Assembly: GCF_003436425.1 (NCBI RefSeq)
Contig: NZ_QSPK01000006.1
Location: forward strand, 1-64,000
Origin: Eubacterium sp. TM05-53
Lineage (GTDB): Bacteria; Bacillota_I; Bacilli_A; Erysipelotrichales; Erysipelotrichaceae
Direction of reading: 5' to 3'
DNA length: 64,000 nt
Each line of letters begins with the position of its first letter. The first letter of the stretch is position 1. Below the pieces are notes generated by a model that saw only the letters and a list, made by a program, of their open reading frames with translations, searched no databases and was not told the origin of the DNA. This document shows positions 8,152-17,968 of the stretch, in pieces. The translations under genes and the position numbers were made by a program.

Positions 8152-9779
8152 GTAGACAAGAAAATAAAAAATCTATTGGATTTATGATATTTGCGATAAT
8201 TCTTTCTGTTATACTAGTTGTTTTTACAGGTGGTTTAGTCTACCAAATATTTAAACTACAAATTTTACCAGATAATATTTTGATTCCGATTATATTAGTT
8301 TTAATTTTATTAACACTGATATTTGTCTTGTTGATTAACTTTTCTGCGCATGGGTTGGTATCAAAAATCTTATGTTCTTTAATGGTAGTTGTGTTGAGTG
8401 CTGTATATGGATTAGGAAACTATTATTTGTATTCGACAAATACAACATTAGAGACAGTTACAGATCAAGGGAATAAGGCAAAAAATACGGTATCCGTTGT
8501 TGTGTTGAATTCGAGTGGCTTAGAAAATGTGAACAGTTTGGAAGGTTCTAAACTTGGGGTATTAAAAACAATTGGTAATGAGGCAACAAAGAAATCATTG
8601 GCAGATTTAAAAAAGTATAATGTGACGTATACGAAGAAGACATATGACAATATGTTAGGTATGCTTAAAGCTTTATATGATGGTGAAGTGGATGCGATTG
8701 TATTAAATGAAGCGTATCGTTCAAATGTATGTGATTTAGAGGATTATGCAAATTTTAATAATGATACAAAAGTGATTCATAAAACAGTATATTATACAAA
8801 AGAAAATAGTTCTTCTTTAGCTGTTTCAGATATTACATCTAAACCATTTAATATTTTGATTAGTGGTAATGATTCGTTTGGTTCATTAGATGAAAACTCA
8901 AGATCGGATGTTGATATGCTTGTGACGATTAATCCAGTCACTTCAACGATTTTATTAACGAGTATTCCTCGTGACTCTTATGTAAAAGAAGTATGTAATG
9001 ATTATGCATGTAACTATGGGGTATATGATAAGCTAACACATACAGGTATTTATGGAGTAGATACGACAAAGGATACAATTGAGAATCTATTGGATATTGA
9101 CATTAACTATGTATATCGTGTGAACTTTACAAGTATGATTGATATTGTGGATGCACTTGGTGGAGTTGATGTAACTGTACCAGAAGGAATGGCTGTTTCT
9201 AAATTCTATACAAATAGTAACTTAGAAGGAGTGCATGAAGGTGAAAATCACTTAGATGGTAAACGTGCCTTGGCATATTCTCGTGAAAGAAAAGCATATC
9301 TTGATGGTGATTTACAGCGTGCTCGTAATCAGCAACAAGTATTACAGGCTATGTTTAAAAAGGCTACCTCACCAGAAATTATTAAGAATTATACAAGTTT
9401 ATTAAAAGCTTTGATTGGTGCTTTTGATACAAATATGACTACAAAGGAAATTACTTCTTTTATTAAATATCAAATTCAGGCAAAACCAAGCTGGAAGTTT
9501 GAACAGTTTGTATTAAAAGGAGATAATGATTTAAAAATGAGTGCTGAACTGGGTAGTGAAGTCAGTGTTGTGATCTTATATGATTCATATATTAATATTG
9601 CACATGATAAGATTCAGGCTGTATTAGATGGTCAATCAAGTGATACTGTAGAAGCGGATGACGATGTTCCTGCAGGAACTCTTTCTGAAGAGGAAATTGA
9701 AGCTCAGATTCAATATGGTTTAATGACAGAAGCCCCAATTGATGAAGAAGGTTCAGAAATTTATTATGGAGGAAATTAA
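8148..9779 (+). CDS. LCP (LytR-CpsA-Psr) glycopolymer ligase with substrate-binding-like insert
   Basis: This 543-residue membrane protein has three N-terminal membrane segments (within residues 1-95). Residues about 110-220 resemble a periplasmic-binding-protein lobe (NSLEGSKLGVLKTI, LYDGEVDAIVLNEAYR). The LCP domain runs from about 235 to 440. Key LCP features are Arg252 in SRSDVDML, SIPRDSY, and Arg379 with DLQRARNQQ. LCP enzymes move lipid-linked teichoic acids or capsule to peptidoglycan outside the membrane. GGAGG precedes its ATG, and a terminator follows. It is the only LCP gene in the window and is the likely attachment step for one or more of these polymers. Confidence 0.93.
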   Translation: MSRQENKKSIGFMIFAIILSVILVVFTGGLVYQIFKLQILPDNILIPIILVLILLTLIFVLLINFSAHGLVSKILCSLMVVVLSAVYGLGNYYLYSTNTTLETVTDQGNKAKNTVSVVVLNSSGLENVNSLEGSKLGVLKTIGNEATKKSLADLKKYNVTYTKKTYDNMLGMLKALYDGEVDAIVLNEAYRSNVCDLEDYANFNNDTKVIHKTVYYTKENSSSLAVSDITSKPFNILISGNDSFGSLDENSRSDVDMLVTINPVTSTILLTSIPRDSYVKEVCNDYACNYGVYDKLTHTGIYGVDTTKDTIENLLDIDINYVYRVNFTSMIDIVDALGGVDVTVPEGMAVSKFYTNSNLEGVHEGENHLDGKRALAYSRERKAYLDGDLQRARNQQQVLQAMFKKATSPEIIKNYTSLLKALIGAFDTNMTTKEITSFIKYQIQAKPSWKFEQFVLKGDNDLKMSAELGSEVSVVILYDSYINIAHDKIQAVLDGQSSDTVEADDDVPAGTLSEEEIEAQIQYGLMTEAPIDEEGSEIYYGGN

Positions 9780-9786
9780 AAATAGT

Positions 9787-9820
9787 ATAAGGGGGAAGCG
9801 TTAGCTTCTCCCTTATGTGT
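9787..9820 (+). terminator. intrinsic terminator after the LCP gene
   Basis: ATAAGGGGGAAGC (9787-9799) pairs with GCTTCTCCCTTAT (9804-9816) around loop GTTA, with one G-T pair. A moderately T-rich stretch follows. Confidence 0.85.
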
Positions 9821-9878
9821 ATATTATTCTAGTTAAAAATAATATAATAGAAATATCAAGTAAATGGGTGTGATAATA

Positions 9879-11030
9879 ATGAATTTTTATACAACAGGAA
9901 AATTTGCTGCCAAAGCAGGAGTAACAGAACGTACTTTACGTTATTATGATAAAATTGGTTTACTAAAACCAAAGAAAAATGAAGAAAATTCATATCGATT
10001 ATATTCGGACGATGATTTAATATTACTTCAAAAAATATTGTTATTTAAATCATTAGGATTTTCATTGGATGAAATACGTTATTTAATTCATGATAATACT
10101 GAAATAGAAAAATCATTAGAAGTGCAAAAGAAATTAGTTAAACAAAAAATATCATACTATACAAAAATTTATGATTCGTTAAGTTATACTTCGAGATTGT
10201 TAAAAAATGATTCGAATTCTTTAGATCATTTAATGGAAACAATACACTTATTATCTAAGCAGGATTCATTGGCTGAACAATACAAAAATGCCAATAACTT
10301 AAATGTTCGTATCGAACTACACGAGAAATACTCCACAAATCCGGTTAAATGGTTTGATTGGCTATATGACAATATTGATTTTAGTAAAATAAATAGTTTA
10401 TTAGAAGTGGGTTGCGGAAATGGGCAGTTATGGAAGAATAAACGAAAAGATATTCGTAACCGTGAAATATTTTTAACAGATATTTCGGATGGTATGTTAG
10501 AAGATGCTAAACAAAATCTAAACGATAATTTTAGTTATTTTGTAGTAAATTGCGAAAATATTCCTTTCAAAACAAATTTCTTTGATGCAGTGATTGCGAA
10601 CCATGTGTTGTTTTACTTGAATGATTTAAATCAAGGTCTTTCAGAAATTCAACGTGTTTTAAAAGAAAATGGAGTGTTTTACTCAACAACCTATAGTAAA
10701 AACCATATGCGTGAAATTAATGAATTGGTGAAAGAATTCAATTCAAATATATACTTATCTGAACAACCTTTATATCATAAATTTGGTTTAGAAAATGGAG
10801 AATCCATTTTAAAACAATTCTTTAAAACGGTTAAATGTCATATATATAAAGATTATTTAGATATTGATGATGCGAAAGCAATTGTGGATTATATATTAAG
10901 TTGCCATGGCAATCAAGAAATACTTTTAGAGCATTATGAAGATTTTTTTGAATTTGTAGAAAGTCGAATAAAACAAGAGGGATCTATTCGAATCACAAAG
11001 GAAGCTTGTCTTTTTGTATGTGAAAATTAA
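9879..11030 (+). CDS. MerR-family regulator fused to a SAM methyltransferase
   Basis: Residues 1-70 (numbered from 9879) are a MerR winged helix-turn-helix (TTGKFAAKAGVTERTLRYYD, IGLLKPKKNEENSYRLYSDD). A helical linker reaches about residue 145. Then comes a class I methyltransferase domain with motif I LLEVGCGNGQLW, FLTDISDGML and ANHVLFYLNDL. The ATG at 9879 suits the GGGTGTG before it better than the in-frame ATG at 9864, which lacks a ribosome site. TATAAT at 9843-9848 may be its -10. The ligand and methyl acceptor are unknown. It is transcribed alone between two polysaccharide operons, so it may sense a metabolite or drug. Confidence 0.85.
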   Translation: MNFYTTGKFAAKAGVTERTLRYYDKIGLLKPKKNEENSYRLYSDDDLILLQKILLFKSLGFSLDEIRYLIHDNTEIEKSLEVQKKLVKQKISYYTKIYDSLSYTSRLLKNDSNSLDHLMETIHLLSKQDSLAEQYKNANNLNVRIELHEKYSTNPVKWFDWLYDNIDFSKINSLLEVGCGNGQLWKNKRKDIRNREIFLTDISDGMLEDAKQNLNDNFSYFVVNCENIPFKTNFFDAVIANHVLFYLNDLNQGLSEIQRVLKENGVFYSTTYSKNHMREINELVKEFNSNIYLSEQPLYHKFGLENGESILKQFFKTVKCHIYKDYLDIDDAKAIVDYILSCHGNQEILLEHYEDFFEFVESRIKQEGSIRITKEACLFVCEN

Positions 11031-11040
11031 TGTTGTAATT

Positions 11041-11068
11041 TTGTAGATTGACATTTAAATGGTATAAT
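11041..11068 (+). promoter_or_regulatory. promoter of the ABC-exporter polysaccharide operon
   Basis: TTGTAG (11041-11046), a 16-base spacer and TATAAT (11063-11068) with a TGG extension. It lies 30 bases before the ATP-binding protein gene. A TTGACA at 11048 is too close to the -10 to be its partner. Confidence 0.65.
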
Positions 11069-11097
11069 TTTAATTTGTAGAATAGTGAGGTACGAAA

Positions 11098-12237
11098 ATG
11101 GATAGTCGTAACGCGATAGAAGTTAGAAATATGTCTAAGTATTTTAAAATAGATTATGATAAGTCAAATACATTAAAAGATAAGTTGTTGTATTGGAAAC
11201 GTCATAAAGTTGAACGACATCAAGTCCTTAATGACATAAATTTAAATATTCGAAAAGGTGAAACAGTAGCGTTAATTGGAACAAATGGTAGTGGAAAATC
11301 TACTTTGTTAAAATTAATGACAAAGATCATTTTTCCGAATAGTGGAGAAATTAAAACAGACGGCAAACTAACATCTTTACTAGAATTAGGTGCTGGATTT
11401 CACCAAGATTTTACAGGACGTGAAAACATTTATTTTAATGCATCTATTTTTGGCTTAACGAGAAAAGATATTGAAGAAAGAATAGATGAGATTATCGAGT
11501 TTTCTGAATTAGGTGAATTTATTGATAATCCAGTACGTACATATTCATCTGGTATGTATATGCGTTTAGCTTTTTCTGTAGCTATTAACGTAGATGCGGA
11601 TATATTATTGATTGATGAAATTCTTGCAGTTGGAGATCAGCATTTCCAGGAAAAATGTTATAGAAAATTAGAAGAATTAAAAAGAAAAGGGAAGACCATT
11701 GTTATTGTTACCCATACTTTGGATGTAGTGAAAAAATTATGTCATAGAGCAATTTGGCTTTATAAAGGGGAAGTGCGTTTGGACGGCGATCCTGTATATG
11801 TTATTGATGAATATCTAGAGCAAGTAGCTAAAGATCATAAAGAAGAACGTATGAAAGCTCTTGAATCTGGTGATGGAAAAGGTAGAGCTGCGATAACGAT
11901 TGACCATCCTAGAGATTTTTCAAAGTTGGAATTATCAGATAATAAAATTAAATTTGATGGTTGGGCACTTACAGATGATGAAGCTGCTGATTTTATTATT
12001 ACGCTTGATAATGAAGCTGTAGAATATGAACTTTGTAAAAGAACAGACGTATATGAAGTTTATAAAGAAATCTATGCTGGTTTTATTGATGAAAACAAAA
12101 TTGGTTGGATTTTCTATAGAAATCTAAACGATTTAGGTGTAGGAGAACATAAATTAAAAGTTCAGTATATGGATAAAAAGGGAAATATCTTAGACGAAAA
12201 AGAATGTCAGTTTAAGGTGTTAAATGAGGTGGCGTAA
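11098..12237 (+). CDS. ABC exporter ATP-binding protein, Wzt/TagH-like
   Basis: This 379-residue protein has an ABC domain (about 1-245) with Walker A GTNGSGKST (61-69), signature YSSGM (149-153) and Walker B ILLIDEILAVGD (Asp173, Glu174). KYFKIDY and LLELGAGFHQDFTGREN are typical of polysaccharide and teichoic-acid exporters. Residues about 260-375 form an extra C-terminal domain (LSDNKIKFDGWALTDDEA), placed like the Wzt glycan-recognition domain but not clearly homologous by eye. With the overlapping permease gene it should drive export of an undecaprenyl-linked polymer. Confidence 0.93.
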   Translation: MDSRNAIEVRNMSKYFKIDYDKSNTLKDKLLYWKRHKVERHQVLNDINLNIRKGETVALIGTNGSGKSTLLKLMTKIIFPNSGEIKTDGKLTSLLELGAGFHQDFTGRENIYFNASIFGLTRKDIEERIDEIIEFSELGEFIDNPVRTYSSGMYMRLAFSVAINVDADILLIDEILAVGDQHFQEKCYRKLEELKRKGKTIVIVTHTLDVVKKLCHRAIWLYKGEVRLDGDPVYVIDEYLEQVAKDHKEERMKALESGDGKGRAAITIDHPRDFSKLELSDNKIKFDGWALTDDEAADFIITLDNEAVEYELCKRTDVYEVYKEIYAGFIDENKIGWIFYRNLNDLGVGEHKLKVQYMDKKGNILDEKECQFKVLNEVA

Positions 12238-13019
12238 TGCAAGTTTTTAAGAATATATATGATTATAGAGAATTATTAAAAACAAATATAAAAAAAGATA
12301 TTCGCGGAAAATACAAAGGTTCTTTTTTAGGTGTACTTTGGTCTTTCTTGAATCCATTGTTACAAGTTGTTGTTTACTATATTGTATTCCCTTATTTAAT
12401 GCGTGGTGCAACCATTCCTAATTATATTGTTTATCTAGTTACAGGAATTATTCCTTGGACTTTTTTTGCCACGGTTGTTACAACAGGTACAACTTGTATA
12501 AAAACGAATCAAGGTATTATTAAAAAAGTTTATTTCCCTAGAGAAATACTTGTTATATCACAAGTATTAAGTGGATTGATCAACTTCTTTATTTCTTGTA
12601 TTATTGTAGTTTTATTCTGTTTAGCTTTTGGTGTAGGTATTTCAATTCATATTTTGATAATTCCAGTTATTGCGATTATTCAATCTATTTTATGTATGGG
12701 AATTGTATTTATTCTTTCATCTGTTGATGTATATATTCAGGATCTAGAATATATTGTTACTTTTATCATTAATATGTTATTTTATGGAACACCTATTTTA
12801 TATGCTTTATCACAATTCAATGATGCTGGAATATTAGGAAAATTAATTCAATTAAACCCTTTAACTACAATTATGAATGCATACAGAGATGGTTTCTTGT
12901 ATCATCAATGGCCTGAGATGTCAGGACTTTTAATTGTGACTTTGTTTAGCGTTGTGGTATTAATTGTTGGATATATAATTTTCAAAAAATTAGAAAAAGG
13001 ATTTGCTGAACAACTATAA
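12237..13019 (+). CDS. ABC-2 type polysaccharide export permease, Wzm/TagG-like
   Basis: This 260-residue protein has six predicted membrane segments and the ABC-2 opening KKDIRGKYKGSFLGVLWSFLNPLLQ seen in TagG/Wzm permeases. Its ATG shares one base with the stop of the ATPase gene (TAATG), with GAGGTGG just before, so the two should be coupled. The pair forms a complete inner-membrane exporter. It coexists with two flippases at 33925 and 49831, implying more than one surface polymer or more than one export route. Confidence 0.92.
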   Translation: MQVFKNIYDYRELLKTNIKKDIRGKYKGSFLGVLWSFLNPLLQVVVYYIVFPYLMRGATIPNYIVYLVTGIIPWTFFATVVTTGTTCIKTNQGIIKKVYFPREILVISQVLSGLINFFISCIIVVLFCLAFGVGISIHILIIPVIAIIQSILCMGIVFILSSVDVYIQDLEYIVTFIINMLFYGTPILYALSQFNDAGILGKLIQLNPLTTIMNAYRDGFLYHQWPEMSGLLIVTLFSVVVLIVGYIIFKKLEKGFAEQL

Positions 13020-13037
13020 TTTTTAAGGAGATAAAAT

Positions 13038-15239
13038 ATGGTAGATATTATTGTACCTATATATAATGCATATAAAGCCGTTGAAGAATGTATCAATAGC
13101 ATTATTAAGCATACGGATTTAACAAAAAACAGGCTTATTTTGATTAATGACAAAAGTACGGATGCGAATATTTTAGGTTTATTAAATTCATTTAAAAATC
13201 AATATGCATCATTAAATATTATTGTATTAGATAATGAAATCAATCTAGGTTTTGTAGGAACTGTAAACAAAGGAATGGAATATTCAGATAGTGATGTTAT
13301 TTTGTTAAACAGTGATACGGAAGTATCTGATTTTTGGCTTGAAGAAATGGAAAAGTGTGCATACTCACAAGATGATGTTGCGACAGTTACAGCTTTATCA
13401 AACAATGCCACTTTGGCTTCTGTTCCAAATGGCTTACAGCCTAATAAATTACCAGATTCTATGAGTTTTGATGAATACGCGAATATGGTCTATTCACGAT
13501 CTTTAAGACGTTATCCACAAATCCCTACAGCTCATGGCTTTTGTATGTATATTCGAAGAAATGTATTAAATGTTGTTGGATTATTTGATCAAGAAACATT
13601 CGGTAAAGGATATGGGGAAGAAAATGATTTTTCATATCGTTGTATGGATTTTGGGTATAAACATTTATTATGTGACAGTGTAATTGTATATCACAAAGAA
13701 AGTCAGTCTTTTAATGAAAAAAAAGAACAATTGATCAATGTGAATATGAAAATATTACGAAAGAGATATCCTTTGTATGTTAAAAACACTGAAAATTGGT
13801 GCTCTAAATTTCCAATAAAAGATATTTGCGATAATGTGAGAATTGGTATTGAAAATCGTGATAGATCCAATATTTTATTTTTGATTCATGATTGGTCAAA
13901 TGTAAATAGTAATGTAGGTGGAACAACAATTCATTGTTTGGATTTAATTTCTAGATTAAGAAATGATTTCAATATTCATGTTTTAGCTCCAGAAAATGAT
14001 GTTTATAAACTACATTCCTATTTTAAAGACAGTGAAATTTGTAATGATGTAGGTTTATTCAAGAAAAACGTGATGCCTTCTTTTTATGATGCAGATTATC
14101 GTAAGATGCTAGAAACAATTATAGATGGTCTAGGTATTACTACCGTTCATGTACACCATATGATTGGTCATTATTTTGATGTTGTAGATGTATGCCGTGA
14201 AAAAAATGTTCAATCCATTATCACTCTTCATGATTTTTATAGTCTTTGTCCAACGATTAATTTACTTTATATGAATAAAGAATATTGTATGGAAATGAAG
14301 GATAAAGATTGTGTTAAGTGCTTAAAGGATAAGATGGATGTACAAAATAACATCGTAAAAAATTGGCAAGTGCATTGGGGACAATTCCTTCAAAAATTTG
14401 ATCAAGTTATTGTACCATCAAATTCAACGAAAGAAATTATTGAAAATGTGCACACACATATAAATTGCAAAGTTATTGAACATGGAATTGATCTTGAAAG
14501 AAATACAGCACTTGAAAGAAATGAAAAGGATGTTTTTAATGTTGCCTTTGTAGGTGTTATGTTGCCACATAAGGGAAGTAAAGTTCTTGAATATTTTGTT
14601 AAACATTGTAAGAACAGAAATATTAAGTTTCATTTATTTGGTATAGCACATTCGGATTTATTAAAGAAAAATCATTCTAACTATGAATATCATGGTGTAT
14701 ATAAACGAAACGAATTGCCTCGATTACTAAAGGAAAACAAAATTCATTTAGTATGTAATCTTTCTATATGGCCTGAGACCTATTCTTATACTTTAACAGA
14801 AACCATTGCATGTGGGGTTCCTGTTCTATCTTACAATATAGGTGCAGTTGGTGAACGCATTTTAAAAAATGGTTTTGGATGGATTTTAGAGAATAAAGAT
14901 ATGAATTATGCTTTAAAAAAGATTTCTGAAATATCGAAAAATCTAGATGAGTATAATACGAGAATTCGTAATATTAATTCATATAGTATTAAGTCTACTT
15001 CTGAAATGTGTTTAGAATATAAAGATATGTACAAATCTTCTAATGAAATCAATGTCTCACATGAATCAATTGAAAACTTATGTCGTTTATTTGTGGATAA
15101 CAATCAATTAGGCAATTTAATGAAAGAACAGATTACAGATGAACTTAAACTAAAATTAAATTCTAGACGTTGGAGAATGGTTCAAAATATTAGAACGCCA
15201 AGAATTGTAAGATTAGCTAGAAAGGTATTAACTAGGTGA
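13038..15239 (+). CDS. bifunctional GT2-GT4 glycosyltransferase
   Basis: This 733-residue fusion has two enzyme modules. Residues about 1-265 are a GT2 domain (VDIIVPIYNAYKAVEECI, INDKSTD, LLNSDTEV, GYGEENDFSYR). Residues about 275-650 are a GT-B domain of family GT4 (FLIHDWSNVNSNVGGTTIH, VAFVGVMLPHKG, ETYSYTLTETIACGVPVL, carrying an E-x7-E-like pair). A basic tail of about 80 residues follows and may contact the membrane. Two linked enzymes could add consecutive sugars or build a repeat unit in the cytoplasm. A clear AAGGAG precedes the start. Confidence 0.88.
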   Translation: MVDIIVPIYNAYKAVEECINSIIKHTDLTKNRLILINDKSTDANILGLLNSFKNQYASLNIIVLDNEINLGFVGTVNKGMEYSDSDVILLNSDTEVSDFWLEEMEKCAYSQDDVATVTALSNNATLASVPNGLQPNKLPDSMSFDEYANMVYSRSLRRYPQIPTAHGFCMYIRRNVLNVVGLFDQETFGKGYGEENDFSYRCMDFGYKHLLCDSVIVYHKESQSFNEKKEQLINVNMKILRKRYPLYVKNTENWCSKFPIKDICDNVRIGIENRDRSNILFLIHDWSNVNSNVGGTTIHCLDLISRLRNDFNIHVLAPENDVYKLHSYFKDSEICNDVGLFKKNVMPSFYDADYRKMLETIIDGLGITTVHVHHMIGHYFDVVDVCREKNVQSIITLHDFYSLCPTINLLYMNKEYCMEMKDKDCVKCLKDKMDVQNNIVKNWQVHWGQFLQKFDQVIVPSNSTKEIIENVHTHINCKVIEHGIDLERNTALERNEKDVFNVAFVGVMLPHKGSKVLEYFVKHCKNRNIKFHLFGIAHSDLLKKNHSNYEYHGVYKRNELPRLLKENKIHLVCNLSIWPETYSYTLTETIACGVPVLSYNIGAVGERILKNGFGWILENKDMNYALKKISEISKNLDEYNTRIRNINSYSIKSTSEMCLEYKDMYKSSNEINVSHESIENLCRLFVDNNQLGNLMKEQITDELKLKLNSRRWRMVQNIRTPRIVRLARKVLTR

Positions 15240-15246
15240 TATGAAT

Positions 15247-16086
15247 ATGAAACTTGCAGGTGTAGTCGTTCTATATAATCCAGATCAGAAAGTATTGGAT
15301 AATATTTCTTCGTATATTGATGAATTAGATGTTTTATATTTGGTTGATAATTCAAACGTAGATAATTCTAAATTCTTTTTAAATGATAAGTTTGAATATA
15401 TTCCATTGTTGAAAAACACTGGAATTGCGCATGCATTAAATGTTGGAGCAAAAAAAGCATTGGATAGTAACTACAAGTATTTATTAACAATGGATCAAGA
15501 TAGTAAATTTGAGTCGGATGCTTTGAAAAACATGAAGAATATTATTGATAACGATATAGATAAAGATAATGTTGGTATTTATTCTCCTTTTCACAAAACT
15601 GCGATATCGGATCCAGTGCCATCTGAATTATTTACAAGTCCTTTAGTAGTAATGACAAGTGGAAATATCATTAATCTTGATATTTACAAATGCGTAGAAG
15701 GATTTAAAGAATGGATGTTCATTGATTGTGTAGATTTTGAATATGGTTTAAATGTTCGAAAACATGGGTATACCATTAAACAAATCAACACTGTATTCCT
15801 TGATCATGAACTTGGTGATTATGAAATAAAATATTTTTTAAATAAGAAAATCTTCTGTGATAATCATAGTGCATTGAGAAGATATTATATTGTTAGAAAT
15901 AGTTTCTATTTATATGATTTATATCATGATGATTTTCCAGATTATTGTGAGGCTGTTAAAAGACAAGCTAAACAAAGTTTCTTTTATGCAACAGTCTTTG
16001 AAAAACATGGATTTAAAAAATTGATTTATATGATTCGAGGGTATAGAGATTATCGAAAGGGTAAAAAGGGAGAATATGGGAAATAG
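15247..16086 (+). CDS. GT2 glycosyltransferase, RfbF/rhamnosyltransferase-like
   Basis: This is a 279-residue GT2 protein with VVLYNPDQ, LYLVDNSN and metal-binding LLTMDQDSKF, the same block order as the protein at 6196-7020. FIDCVDFEYGLNVRKHGY fits the acceptor half of rhamnosyltransferase-like enzymes. The ATG at 15247 lies 8 bases after AGGTG; the in-frame ATG at 15241 would be only 2 bases away. Its 3' end overlaps the next gene by 11 bases. Rhamnose transfer is inferred from family and the linked rml genes. Confidence 0.87.
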   Translation: MKLAGVVVLYNPDQKVLDNISSYIDELDVLYLVDNSNVDNSKFFLNDKFEYIPLLKNTGIAHALNVGAKKALDSNYKYLLTMDQDSKFESDALKNMKNIIDNDIDKDNVGIYSPFHKTAISDPVPSELFTSPLVVMTSGNIINLDIYKCVEGFKEWMFIDCVDFEYGLNVRKHGYTIKQINTVFLDHELGDYEIKYFLNKKIFCDNHSALRRYYIVRNSFYLYDLYHDDFPDYCEAVKRQAKQSFFYATVFEKHGFKKLIYMIRGYRDYRKGKKGEYGK

Positions 16087-17956
16087 GATTAGTAAATATA
16101 TAAAAAATATAGATATAAAGAAATGTATTACTACAATTTTAGTTTTATTTGTAATATTGAATACATTCATGGTATATCAAAATAAAATTTGTCGCTTGAA
16201 TGAAGTTCCTGTATATAGTGGTGAAGAGATATCTTTGACAAACTTATCATCGAATTATGACATGGAATTTAATACAAATTTTAAATCGATAAAAGGACTT
16301 AAATTGTATTTGAATTATAATAGTGATAACGAAACTAAAGTAAATGTATCTTTATTAGATGAAAATAAAAATGTACTAGCGGTTAAGGATGTGCTTATTT
16401 CTAAAGAGAAAACAGCAGAACCTGTTAGTATTATGTTTGATTCAAATGTTGCTCTATCGGGAGAAAAAAATTATATTGAAATTAAAAGTGATAGTACAGA
16501 TGTGGCAATTGAAGAAGTAGAGAATCATGCAAAATTAACTTTAATTACGAAAGAATTGAATAATTTTCAAAAACTATTTAATTTGATTGGAATCCTATTT
16601 GTCATATTACTCATTGTTATTTATTTGTTCAAAAATTTAATTTTTAATTCAAAATATATATCCATTATTTTTGTAGGAACTATTTTTATATCTGGGCTTA
16701 CATATTCATTATTAATACCTATTGGTAATTCACCAGATGAAGCACTCCATATGAATACAGCTTACTATTACTCAAATGAAATTCTTCATGTGGATAATAG
16801 TAAAGGAATTCAGATGAGACAGTGTGATACAGAACAATTTAAAAATAATGGTGTTAGTTATTCCGAAATGACAACATATATTAGTCGTTTTACTGAAAAA
16901 TGTGGTGATACAACGATGGTGCAAACAGATAGACAGCCATTAAATGTAAAAAGATATGCATTTTCGTATATTCCACAAGCGTTGGGAATCAGCGTTGGAA
17001 GAATCTTACATCTTAATACAATATTAACATTTTATTTAGCTAAGTTATTTAACTTAATTTCATATTCTTTACTTGTTTTACTAGCGTTTAAAATTACAAA
17101 TAAAAATCATTTATTATTGTATTTTGTAGCATCTCTTCCGATGACTTTACAACAAGCTGGATCCATTTCATATGATTCTATGACTTTTGGATTGTCACTT
17201 TGTGCTACTGCAATTGTTTTTGAATTGTTTGAAGGAAAAGTAGTTGGAAAGAAAAAAGGTATATTGTACACAGTTATCTGTATATTGCTCTTACTATGTA
17301 AACAATGTGCATATATTGCAGTGGCATTATTACCTTTAGTGTTAATTTTACTAAATTGGTTAAAAACAAAATATATATTTGATAAAGATAAAATTAAAAA
17401 TTTATTATTAAAAGTTATACCGATTGTCATATTAATTTACTTTATAACGTGCCTTGTGCTAGGTAAAAAATTTAATACTACTTCTCCATTGTATTTTGCA
17501 TTAAATCCAATTGAATTATTAAGAAAAGTTGTTTTATCTCTAGATAATTGGGGGATTTACTACTTTAGAACATTATTTACAGGAGGATTTGGCACAGACG
17601 AAATCCAAGCATCTCAATTAATGAATATGTTTTATTTTGCGTTCTTTGTATATTTGATTTTTGCAGGAAGAAAATCGGAGTCGAAAACATTATTTCATAG
17701 AATTTGTATATGGTGTGTTTGTTTAATAACTACATATGGATTATTATATGTTTTCCAGAATCAAACACCTCTTGAATGGGGATATATTTGGGGGATTCAA
17801 GGAAGGTATTTTACTCCGGTACTTGTTTTATTTATGTATAGTCTTTCAACAAAAGGATCTTTTGATCAGAATGAAAAGATAAGTCTTATAAATTTAAATA
17901 TGTTTTTAAATACATGTATGCTATTTGAATTATTCTTTTTAAGGACTATGTTGTAG
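16076..17956 (+). CDS. DUF2142 polytopic membrane protein, GT-C-like
   Basis: This 626-residue protein has one N-terminal membrane segment, an extracellular domain of about 130 residues, then about ten membrane segments. The DUF2142 hallmarks are NSPDEALHMNTAYYY and YIWGIQGRYFTPVL near the end. DUF2142 proteins are thought to be GT-C-type transferases using polyprenyl-phosphate sugars, which would place glycosyl transfer outside the membrane. It overlaps the upstream GT2 gene and is followed 12 bases later by a second DUF2142 gene. Function beyond the family is inference. Confidence 0.8.
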   Translation: MGNRISKYIKNIDIKKCITTILVLFVILNTFMVYQNKICRLNEVPVYSGEEISLTNLSSNYDMEFNTNFKSIKGLKLYLNYNSDNETKVNVSLLDENKNVLAVKDVLISKEKTAEPVSIMFDSNVALSGEKNYIEIKSDSTDVAIEEVENHAKLTLITKELNNFQKLFNLIGILFVILLIVIYLFKNLIFNSKYISIIFVGTIFISGLTYSLLIPIGNSPDEALHMNTAYYYSNEILHVDNSKGIQMRQCDTEQFKNNGVSYSEMTTYISRFTEKCGDTTMVQTDRQPLNVKRYAFSYIPQALGISVGRILHLNTILTFYLAKLFNLISYSLLVLLAFKITNKNHLLLYFVASLPMTLQQAGSISYDSMTFGLSLCATAIVFELFEGKVVGKKKGILYTVICILLLLCKQCAYIAVALLPLVLILLNWLKTKYIFDKDKIKNLLLKVIPIVILIYFITCLVLGKKFNTTSPLYFALNPIELLRKVVLSLDNWGIYYFRTLFTGGFGTDEIQASQLMNMFYFAFFVYLIFAGRKSESKTLFHRICIWCVCLITTYGLLYVFQNQTPLEWGYIWGIQGRYFTPVLVLFMYSLSTKGSFDQNEKISLINLNMFLNTCMLFELFFLRTML

Positions 17957-17968
17957 GAGGTGGTTAAT

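Noticed and set aside
11048..11068. TTGACA ... TATAAT as promoter
   Set aside because: Only 9 bases separate the two boxes; TTGTAG at 11041 gives a workable 16-base spacer.
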